Shown: piece by piece, positions 34,401 through 39,656 of the stretch
How positions within the stretch are numbered: the stretch's first letter is position 1
Layout of the letters: the number at the start of each line of letters is the position of its first letter
Assembly (NCBI GenBank): GCA_020631235.1
Contig: JAHDHQ010000009.1
Span: 1 to 39,656 of the forward strand
Origin: Saprospiraceae bacterium
GTDB lineage: Bacteria > Bacteroidota > Bacteroidia > Chitinophagales > Saprospiraceae
Direction of reading: 5' to 3'
DNA: 39,656 nt
Made by a program: the position numbers and the translations under genes
Notes under the pieces: generated by a model
Told to the model about the DNA's origin: nothing
Seen by the model: only the letters and a program-made list of their open reading frames with translations
Databases searched by the model: none

Positions 34401-37400
34401 AATTTATAAAAACAATTAGGTGTAGGAACCACCAAATCACTGTATGCTATTTCGAGGTTACATAAAGCAATCGATGTTTCTGGATTTAAATCTATTGGTA
34501 AACCTGCATCATCGAAGATGGTCGGCAATCCAGTGCCCAAGCCTGTAGTTGCATCATACGGGACTGGATGTCCATTTTCGTCCACAGGTATGTCATGACT
34601 ACACATTAAGGCTGTATCATCAGCATCTAAATAATCTGGAGGACACATGATTTCTGCTACAGTAATTCGCTCGAAACCAACCACAAACGAACAAGAACCA
34701 CTCAGTTTTCCTTGGCTATCCTTAGCCGCATAGGTGTAAACTATTTGTCTAATTTCATCTTCACATTCTAGATTGCTTGGCACTTCATTTATTTTCACCA
34801 GCTCCACTGGCAAGCATGAGGAAATAGCAATTATAGATTCATCTAAGTCATAATTTTCTTGACATTGGACAACAAAATCATCAGGACAAACTATCTGAGG
34901 CGCTAATTTATATTCTACAATAGCTTCACCCCAACAAGAATTCCCACAAACTGGCTCAGTCACTTTATAAGTTATAGTCTGGCCGATATGCTCTGCTGTT
35001 ACAATATTCGATGGCAATGGATTACTCCAAGCATCAAACAACTCTATCATATAATAATCATTACAATCTTCGTCGATCCCTATTCCGACCAATGAAGGCA
35101 GAATCTCTCGTTCGCAATCATAAGTCAGTGAAATCTGGATATCTCCTAAACACGATATTTGACAATTGGACTCGCAAGGAGGAGCCAATGTATCGATTAC
35201 CGTTACATTAAAATCACAGAAGGTAGTATTACCATCACAATCTTCCAATGCATAATTTACTACATTACTGCCGTTATGGAAAAAATAGGGCTGCATGCTA
35301 CCTGCAATGACCGGATCATTATTATCTGGTAATCCATTGGCCGCTATAGTGCTCATGGTTACTGAACCTTCACAACAATTATCATTAAAGAATGGATGCT
35401 GGACATCATAAGTAGCGCCCACTGGTCCAGATACTTCGATGACTACATCCATCGGAGCATAATTGGTAAATTCATATAAATCTAGAGTCCAATTGGTAAT
35501 GTAACCTGGATTTGGTCCGCTGTTTTGAACAACGAATGACCAATTTCCATTAGCAGATTCCCCACTAAATGCATTAAATGCTTCATTTGGTCGGTACCAT
35601 AATCCATCTGAAATTGTCGTACAATCAGCAGTACCTATAGCTGTCGACGTTGTATCTGATAATTGCACAAATAAATCACTTTCTCCCGGACAAACACCAC
35701 TAAACAATTGTATGCTAGTACCATTAGGAGAAACGAGATAAGCTGTCAAATCTTCAATACTTGGGTGATCTATTTCAACATTCGATAATTGTAGATAATC
35801 CAATGTAAATCCACTACTGACATTTACTATGCTTGATACACAAGTATTCGGATCGATCAATCGATTAGCACCGGTATGACTGGTCATCGGTGCGATACTA
35901 GCACAGGTAGGTAATGAATTATCATCAATTGTAATTGTAAAACTTTTTTCTACTACAAGTGGTTCTTCAGCCTGTAGTGAAGTTTGTCCACCATTATCTT
36001 CCATGAGAGGTAATGGTAAACCGCCTACTATGTCTACACAATTTACATATACGTTCCAGTCATTCGCTGTGTTGTGATCACAAGCAAAATTTCGATAGAC
36101 ATCTCCCCCATTTAAACTTCCTGTCCAATCAGCCGAAGTTGCTCCATTGGTATTTACTTCATCTAAGTTTCTACCTAAAAATTGGATTTGATAAGTTGCG
36201 GGATCCGACAATGCTACATCACTCGTAAAGGTATGCACGTAACTTGCACCAACAGCTACTAATGTACCTACAGGCACATTGAAACTTTCAGCACCTAAAC
36301 CTGTTCTTTCGATTTGAAGATTAGATATGTCCAATGTTGCTGGTCCATAATTTGTCAATGTAATCTGATCTAAACCACTTTGTAAAACTTCAGAAATTAA
36401 GAATCGAGCTTGATCTTGAACATAAATATGTACAGTGTGTGTTCCAGTAGGGAAAACTAAATCATCTACTCCATTACCTAGGGCGCAAGCCACGGTATTT
36501 CCTTGACCATCTACCACTTCCCACAGCACGCTAATATTATCAGGACAATTATCCTCAATCACTAATTGTTCGCTCAAGGCTATTTGTGCTCCACAACTGC
36601 TTTCATCTGCTTCTCTGTGGATATCACTAGGACACTCAACAATTTCTGGTTCTGACCTAAAGTCATTGACAACAATGCTCAACTCACATGATGAAACATT
36701 GCCACAATCATCGGTTGCTTCGAACTGTAAAACAGTTGTCCCAACTGGGAATAAACTTCCAGATGTTAATCCAGAACCGTCCACTTGTGTGACTACCGCT
36801 CCTGTACAATTATCTAAGGCAAATGGATAAGAGAAGTTAGCAAAAGCATCACAATATCCATCAAGATTAGCCTCTACAATAGGAGGTCTAGGACAATTAA
36901 TAAAGTATGGTGGTGTGTTGTCTCCAATGGCGAAGTTATAGCTAACACTGCTCGCATTACCACAACCATCTGTAGCCGTAAATTCCACATCAATGTATCG
37001 ACTATTGCCACAAGTATATATCCAGTTATCTGGATTGTAGTTGTGCGTCCATGTTACCGCTGAACATTCATCCATTACTTCAGCACCTGCATGATTATCT
37101 AACCAATAATCAAAATCGGGATAATTGCCATTGGAACCGCTTGGTTGGCACTCTTCCATACTCATATCTGCTCCTCCTACGATGTTAGGAGCAGTAATAT
37201 CTCTAATAATAAATTCGGCTTCTGTAATGCTTGTATTACCACAGGCATCTGTAGCTGTAAAACGGTAGGTTCCAGCCCCTGTCATGTCACAGTCCGTATT
37301 TTCTCTTACCAAATCATAGGTCCACGTTACATCCCCGCACACATCTGAGGCTATAGCTCCACCTTGCGTATTAATCCACTCATCCATCGCTATTTCATAG

Positions 37401-39656
37401 GCGCCTGTATTATCACAATCCACTATCATTTCTGAAGCTGGTACTTCGATGATAGGATTATCTAAATCATAAATAATAAAAGAAGCTTCTGTGGCAGCTG
37501 ACACATTGCCACAAGCATCTCGAGCGGTAAAACTAAATACATGTTCAAAGGTGCCTCCGCAAGCTTCACTTGTACTTATCAAGACTGGGTTGTTCCAGAT
37601 TATTTCGCCACATTTATCTGAAGAAACGGCATTGGCCTGAATCGCTAACCAATCTTGTAACTGACTGATATTTCCTTCTCCATCACAGGCAACTTCCATA
37701 TCCCTTGCAGGCGAATCTATACTTGGTGCCGTATCATCTTTTACGGTGACAGTTGCCAAGCTTTGGACAAAATTGCCACAAGCATCTGTAGCTGTAAAAG
37801 TCACATTAGCTGTTCCGGTCGTACTTAGTGGGCCGCAAGCATCTTCTAAAGCAACAAAATCATGATTATAGCTCACCATACTGCACTCATCTTTTGCCTC
37901 CCCATTACCTGCCCGTTCTAACCACTGCGCAATTAGCTGCATAGGATCATCGGTATCATTACATTCGATGATTAAATCTTGTGGTTCGATGTCCCAACTA
38001 GGCGCTGTATCGTCATTTATGGTCAATGTTGCACTTGACTCACTTGTATTTCCACAACCATCAGAAACCGTAAAAGTAACCATGATTGTTCCTGCATCAC
38101 CACAAGTCATATCTTGCGATCCATAATTATTAGACCATGTTAGATTACCACATTCATCCGTAGCTGCCGCAGATGCATTATTATTTAACCAATCGATCAG
38201 TGTCAAGACATTGTCACTACTGCAATCGATGGCTAAATCTTGTGCTTCTACAGTGATCATCGGCGGAATAAGATCGACCACGCTAAAGCTTGCTTCAGTA
38301 GTGATTTCATTTCCACAATCATCAGTCGCCACAAATCGATACATTCCTGTACCCGTCATTGGACAATCCTCATTATCCCCTATTAGATAGTGCGTCCATG
38401 TGTAAGATGAACAATCATCTGAAACCATGGCTCCACCTTGAGTATTAATCCACTCTTCCATGCGTTCTTCATAGTCTCCACCATCACATTGGACAGTCAT
38501 ATCTTCTGCTTCTCTTTCCAAATTAGGACTTGTAGTATCTTCAATAACAAAGCTGGCAACAGTAGCTACAGACTGATTATCACATGCGTCCTTAGTGGTA
38601 AAACTGTAATTATGTTCTAAGGTGCCACCACAAAGTGTTCTTGTTTCTATTAATATTGGTGTTTCCCATATAACATCACCACAAAGATCGGTCATCGTTG
38701 CACCCGCGTGGTTGTCTAACCATGCTTGTAATTGAGCTTCATTTCCGGCGCCATCACATTCTACTGTGGTGTTTAATGCAGGTGTTTTTAATAAAGGAGG
38801 AGAGGTATCAACGATGGTCAGCATTGCCATTCTTTCTGAGCTATTGTCACAAGCATCTGTGGCTGTAAAAGTAACCATTACCCCACCTGTTGATCCCGAA
38901 CAATCTTCAGTATATTCTGTATAGTTGTGCGAGTAGGTAATTAGACTACAATCATCTTCAGCATCTCCGTATCCTGAGGTATTAAGCCATTGGTTCAATG
39001 CCGCTGGCAGGTTACTGTTTGATGTACACTCTAAGACTATATCCACTGGATCTACTTCCCATGTAGGAGGGCTTGTATCATTTATATTAAATAAGGCTTG
39101 TGTGGTGCTGACATTTCCACATTCATCTGTAGCGGTAAATGTTACCGTAACTCCACCTGATGCTCCACAATCGGTAGCCAATGTCCCAAAATTATTTGAC
39201 CAACTGACCTCTCCGCAATTGTCGCTTGCTTCTGCAAAACCATGATTATTTAACCAATTTAGTATGTCAATGCTATTGTTGCTACCATCACATTCAACAG
39301 TGAAGTTTTCAGCATCTTTTGTGATTAGTGGATTGACATTGTCGATTAATTCATATTGGGAAAAACCAGTAGTTTCATTACCACATACATCTGTGGCCGT
39401 AAATAAGTAGACTTCTGTTTTATTGTTGCCACAAGCACTTAAGGTATTCCATAAAGTACTTGTAATAATTACCTCTCCGCAATCATCACTTCCAGTTGCT
39501 TCTGCTAACCATTCTTCAACTGTTTTTGTGATATCTCCACACACTTGAACTTCTTCTGTAGGAACATTTAAGATAGGTGGTGTTGTATCCATTATGCGAA
39601 TACTCGCTGATGTAGTGTTTGTATTGCCACAATCATCTTCGATCGTAAACGTATAC
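31424..39656 (-). CDS. Giant T9SS-exported HYR/P-domain adhesin, 5' end beyond window (gene 3)
   Basis: The frame is open from the right edge to the TAA at 31424-31426: 2743 complete codons plus one base. A Met at 39592 is inside a repeat and is not the start, since the coding pattern (ending ...DDCGNTNTTSASIRI) continues upstream of it. Order: ten HYR-like units (39589-36923) preceded by part of another; two more HYR domains (36922-36413), the second apparently interrupted by a lamin-tail-like domain (36412-36020); P-domain (35908-35459); a further HYR-like domain; and from 35176 a C-terminal module related to that of gene 2, with dockerin-like pair and sorting domain (YPNPW...KTYLIE). HYR domains are Ig-like adhesion modules. 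No protease or other catalytic domain is visible in the seen part, so the P-domain is probably structural or binding. Likely secreted by the type IX system and surface-attached. Confidence 0.93.
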   Translation of the reverse strand, partial: YTFTIEDDCGNTNTTSASIRIMDTTPPILNVPTEEVQVCGDITKTVEEWLAEATGSDDCGEVIITSTLWNTLSACGNNKTEVYLFTATDVCGNETTGFSQYELIDNVNPLITKDAENFTVECDGSNNSIDILNWLNNHGFAEASDNCGEVSWSNNFGTLATDCGASGGVTVTFTATDECGNVSTTQALFNINDTSPPTWEVDPVDIVLECTSNSNLPAALNQWLNTSGYGDAEDDCSLITYSHNYTEYTEDCSGSTGGVMVTFTATDACDNSSERMAMLTIVDTSPPLLKTPALNTTVECDGAGNEAQLQAWLDNHAGATMTDLCGDVIWETPILIETRTLCGGTLEHNYSFTTKDACDNQSVATVASFVIEDTTSPNLEREAEDMTVQCDGGDYEERMEEWINTQGGAMVSDDCSSYTWTHYLIGDNEDCPMTGTGMYRFVATDDCGNEITTEASFSVVDLIPPMITVEAQDLAIDCSSDNVLTLIDWLNNNASAAATDECGNLTWSNNYGSQDMTCGDAGTIMVTFTVSDGCGNTSESSATLTINDDTAPSWDIEPQDLIIECNDTDDPMQLIAQWLERAGNGEAKDECSMVSYNHDFVALEDACGPLSTTGTANVTFTATDACGNFVQSLATVTVKDDTAPSIDSPARDMEVACDGEGNISQLQDWLAIQANAVSSDKCGEIIWNNPVLISTSEACGGTFEHVFSFTARDACGNVSAATEASFIIYDLDNPIIEVPASEMIVDCDNTGAYEIAMDEWINTQGGAIASDVCGDVTWTYDLVRENTDCDMTGAGTYRFTATDACGNTSITEAEFIIRDITAPNIVGGADMSMEECQPSGSNGNYPDFDYWLDNHAGAEVMDECSAVTWTHNYNPDNWIYTCGNSRYIDVEFTATDGCGNASSVSYNFAIGDNTPPYFINCPRPPIVEANLDGYCDAFANFSYPFALDNCTGAVVTQVDGSGLTSGSLFPVGTTVLQFEATDDCGNVSSCELSIVVNDFRSEPEIVECPSDIHREADESSCGAQIALSEQLVIEDNCPDNISVLWEVVDGQGNTVACALGNGVDDLVFPTGTHTVHIYVQDQARFLISEVLQSGLDQITLTNYGPATLDISNLQIERTGLGAESFNVPVGTLVAVGASYVHTFTSDVALSDPATYQIQFLGRNLDEVNTNGATSADWTGSLNGGDVYRNFACDHNTANDWNVYVNCVDIVGGLPLPLMEDNGGQTSLQAEEPLVVEKSFTITIDDNSLPTCASIAPMTSHTGANRLIDPNTCVSSIVNVSSGFTLDYLQLSNVEIDHPSIEDLTAYLVSPNGTSIQLFSGVCPGESDLFVQLSDTTSTAIGTADCTTISDGLWYRPNEAFNAFSGESANGNWSFVVQNSGPNPGYITNWTLDLYEFTNYAPMDVVIEVSGPVGATYDVQHPFFNDNCCEGSVTMSTIAANGLPDNNDPVIAGSMQPYFFHNGSNVVNYALEDCDGNTTFCDFNVTVIDTLAPPCESNCQISCLGDIQISLTYDCEREILPSLVGIGIDEDCNDYYMIELFDAWSNPLPSNIVTAEHIGQTITYKVTEPVCGNSCWGEAIVEYKLAPQIVCPDDFVVQCQENYDLDESIIAISSCLPVELVKINEVPSNLECEDEIRQIVYTYAAKDSQGKLSGSCSFVVGFERITVAEIMCPPDYLDADDTALMCSHDIPVDENGHPVPYDATTGLGTGLPTIFDDAGLPIDLNPETSIALCNLEIAYSDLVVPTPNCFYKLMRTWTMREWHCLGEIDTMCTQVIEIRSEGGFELVCPENYEVSTNMIDCEAMVNLPAAIIDDECSSTINFIVDYGFGILNTNGGVATLEAGTHTIEYYAFDNCDNEDDCSVEITVVDQAVPLASCKSNLVIALNSTGVATVSATEIDNDSYDDCDIDRMAIRRLVDNCGNSQDIEFGSTVTVCCADAGSDISLILGVWDISDNFNECTALVEIQDKVEPTMICQSDVTIDCSEIVDLEDLSTTFGMPSSADNCGNIVMEETVEDLRNPCGAGDLIRTIQLKDGSNVVQTCVQTITAENNNPFEYADIIWPLDFTTSDICEVAALDPDDLSEEYAAPRTENEACAQLSYTFSDELFEFVEEEDACFKILRTWTAINACPAMEGDANQWEYEQTLKMTNTVAPVMANCDETIEFINDVDCDDMNITFGMVASDDCTPESELVWSYELDMGNDGTIDATGNSATITGDFAIGEHFVSWQVEDRCGNVDVCSQTIDIVSGKGPNAVCKSGLNVALTAMDLDNDGTNEVEMAFVMAPSLDGGSFHTCQYDLDFSFSEEVSDDTLTFDCDDIGTNPVTLFVTDEQGLQSQCETMIIVQDTNDEDICPPSLKVDVQGRIATENDKIIQDVEVYLMNDQIMDLTNDAGVYSFGDMPVGGSYIIKPAYDYHPLNGVSTLDIVIIQRHILGIKPLETPYQLIAADANNSEQITSSDLLDIRRLILGISDRFTDNTSWRFVDAGQTFLDPKDPWSSNIKESYAIPLLDQYMWIDFVGVKTADVNGSVMALSEDSDTRSLEDIYLKYQKSGSRLEFKVSEDAKVAGWQFALYVGERNIVDLESAVPGLNATNVSLNNGVFSISYAPEDLVYLSAGDALFSVVFDKTLEEIDLVNSLNPEWYEGDALEVKRVKFEETAENSSLKNYPNPWTSQTTIEFESGSSQEVSLSFYNNNGQLEFKSQVDLVAGINKIKISKELFKSNGVKNYRLVLSDGTVLYGKTYLIE
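31427..31681 (-). other. Type A T9SS C-terminal sorting domain of gene 3
   Basis: 85 residues with YPNPW, TTIEFES, FYNNNGQLEF, GINKIKIS and the end KTYLIE. It is clearly paralogous to the gene 2 sorting domain, which has the same length. Confidence 0.9.
32249..32425 (-). other. Dockerin-like calcium-loop pair in gene 3
   Basis: DYHPLNGVSTLD and DANNSEQITSSD loops, each followed by a helix ending (Q/R)RxILGI. It has the same 59-residue length as in gene 2, and again position 5 of the first loop is Leu. With its flanks (VQGRIATE upstream, NTSWRFVDA and MWIDFVGVK downstream) it is the best-conserved part of the two C-terminal modules by eye. Confidence 0.7.
35459..35908 (-). other. P-domain (proprotein-convertase type) in gene 3
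   Basis: The segment with VEIDHPSIEDLTAYLVSPNG, IQLFSGVCPG, the ISDGLWYRPNEAFNAFSG stretch, GNWSFVVQNS and ITNWTLDLYEF matches the P-domain pattern (jelly roll with DLxxxLxSPxGT, GxWxLxVxD and WxLxL). It usually follows subtilisin-like proteases, but in Bacteroidota it also occurs as a stand-alone surface module. No protease precedes it in the visible part. Confidence 0.8.
36020..36412 (-). other. Lamin-tail-like (LTD) domain in gene 3
   Basis: LISEVLQSGLDQITLTNYGP, then LDISNLQIER, VPVGTLVAVGASYVH, YQIQFLGRNLDEVN and the end DWNVYVNC follow the bacterial lamin-tail pattern (ISE...D-x-IELxNxG...LxGW.L...). It appears to sit inside a HYR domain: the HYR strand TGTHTVHIYVQD precedes it, and a strand resembling the missing HYR end, SFTITIDD, follows after a short linker. 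Confidence 0.65.
36413..36922 (-). other. Two standard HYR-type domains in gene 3
   Basis: Unit 11 (36922-36665) starts DNTPPYF and has the complete HYR pattern through ATDDCGNVSSCELSIVVN. Unit 12 (36664-36413) starts at FRSEPEIVECPSD and stops at HIYVQD, lacking the final CxFxVxV strand at that point. They differ from the ten upstream units, which are longer and carry a W(I/L)N motif in the middle. Confidence 0.75.
37202..38275 (-). repeat. Four-unit HYR block 2 in gene 3 (units 6-9)
   Basis: Units of 87, 92, 90 and 89 aa in the order P Q R S, matching units 2-5. Shared marks: P has W(S)NN(F/Y)G; Q has the opening SWDIEPQDLIIEC (TWEVDPVDIVLEC in block 1); R has (A/T)(L/C)...CGGT(L/F)EHxxSFT; S has EWINTQGGA and C(P/D)MTG(T/A)G. 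Confidence 0.85.
38276..39343 (-). repeat. Four-unit HYR block 1 in gene 3 (units 2-5)
   Basis: Units of 88, 90, 90 and 88 aa in the order P Q R S. The block is 1068 bp against 1074 bp for block 2. Each unit is closer to its counterpart four places on than to its neighbours, as shown by the WINTQGGA and GGTxEH marks. Confidence 0.85.

Larger units (their letters stand above)
31427..35176 (-). repeat. C-terminal module shared with gene 2, copy in gene 3 (1250 aa)
   Basis: From CESNCQISC to the stop codon this aligns with gene 2 11441-15202, differing by only four residues in total length. The order of all landmark motifs is conserved, so this is a duplicated unit and not independent accretion of similar domains. 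Confidence 0.85.
36923..39656 (-). repeat. HYR-like repeat array of gene 3, ten units plus a partial
   Basis: The units start at 39589, 39343, 39079, 38809, 38539, 38275, 38014, 37738, 37468 and 37201 and are 82-93 aa long. The theme is D(T/D)xxP, V(E/D)C(D), (L/I)xxW(L/I)(N/D), a DxC(G/S) step, then (F/S)F(T)ATD(A/D/E)CGN and a TxASFxI strand. The middle WLN helix-like part is an unusual addition to ordinary HYR domains. Most units have four Cys. A partial unit (TFTIEDDCGN) runs off the right edge. Confidence 0.85.

Noticed and set aside
35459-35908. P-domain as sign of a subtilisin-like protease gene
   Set aside because: No Asp/His/Ser catalytic motifs are seen upstream in the visible part of gene 3; HYR and lamin-tail-like domains precede it.
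39590-39592. ATG as the start of gene 3
   Set aside because: The frame stays open to the window edge and the upstream codons read as the end of another HYR-like unit (DDCGNTNTTSASIRI), so this Met is internal.

Overview
The window looks like AT-rich chromosomal DNA from a Bacteroidota bacterium, most plausibly of the Saprospiria/Saprospiraceae type. Support: C-terminal type IX secretion sorting domains with the YPNP motif, SprB-type repeats, long DUF11 and HYR-type adhesion arrays, a dockerin-like segment of the kind I associate with that group (NGVSTLD...QRHILG), and a Bacteroidota-style promoter (TATATTTG). There is no 16S gene or housekeeping marker, so the placement is inference.

Almost the whole window is three giant genes in tandem on the minus strand, read right to left. 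Gene 3 (31424 to beyond 39656, 5' end missing) has an array of HYR-like domains, a lamin-tail-like domain and a P-domain, followed by a long C-terminal module. Gene 2 (11438-31243, complete, about 6601 aa) has a signal peptide, a long N-terminal adhesion region, an SdrD-B-like domain, two DUF11 domains, an Ig-like domain, 23 SprB-type repeats, eight more DUF11 domains, and a C-terminal module related to that of gene 3. Gene 1 (11013 running off the left edge, at least 3671 aa) has a signal-like N-terminus, an N-terminal region resembling that of gene 2, and at least ten DUF11 units with very acidic linkers. Its C-terminus lies outside the window.

The genes are modular paralogues. Genes 2 and 3 share a C-terminal module of 1254 versus 1250 aa (HYR-like domains, dockerin-like segment, beta-sandwich, type A sorting signal). 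Genes 1 and 2 share a large N-terminal plan. Between these, each protein carries a different expanded array. The strongest structural signal is that two unrelated domain families, SprB in gene 2 and HYR-like in gene 3, are each built from four-domain blocks. In gene 2 there is also an eight-domain super-repeat whose two copies are exactly 625 aa each with the same unit lengths in the same order.

The likely role is a set of secreted, cell-surface-attached giant adhesins or matrix/motility fibres exported by the type IX system. The sequence gives no direct evidence of ligand. Non-coding DNA is limited to two gaps. The 424 bp gap between genes 2 and 1 holds a good intrinsic terminator and a candidate promoter. 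The 180 bp gap between genes 3 and 2 holds a perfect 19-bp inverted repeat. I see no RNA genes, mobile elements, CRISPR arrays or plus-strand genes.
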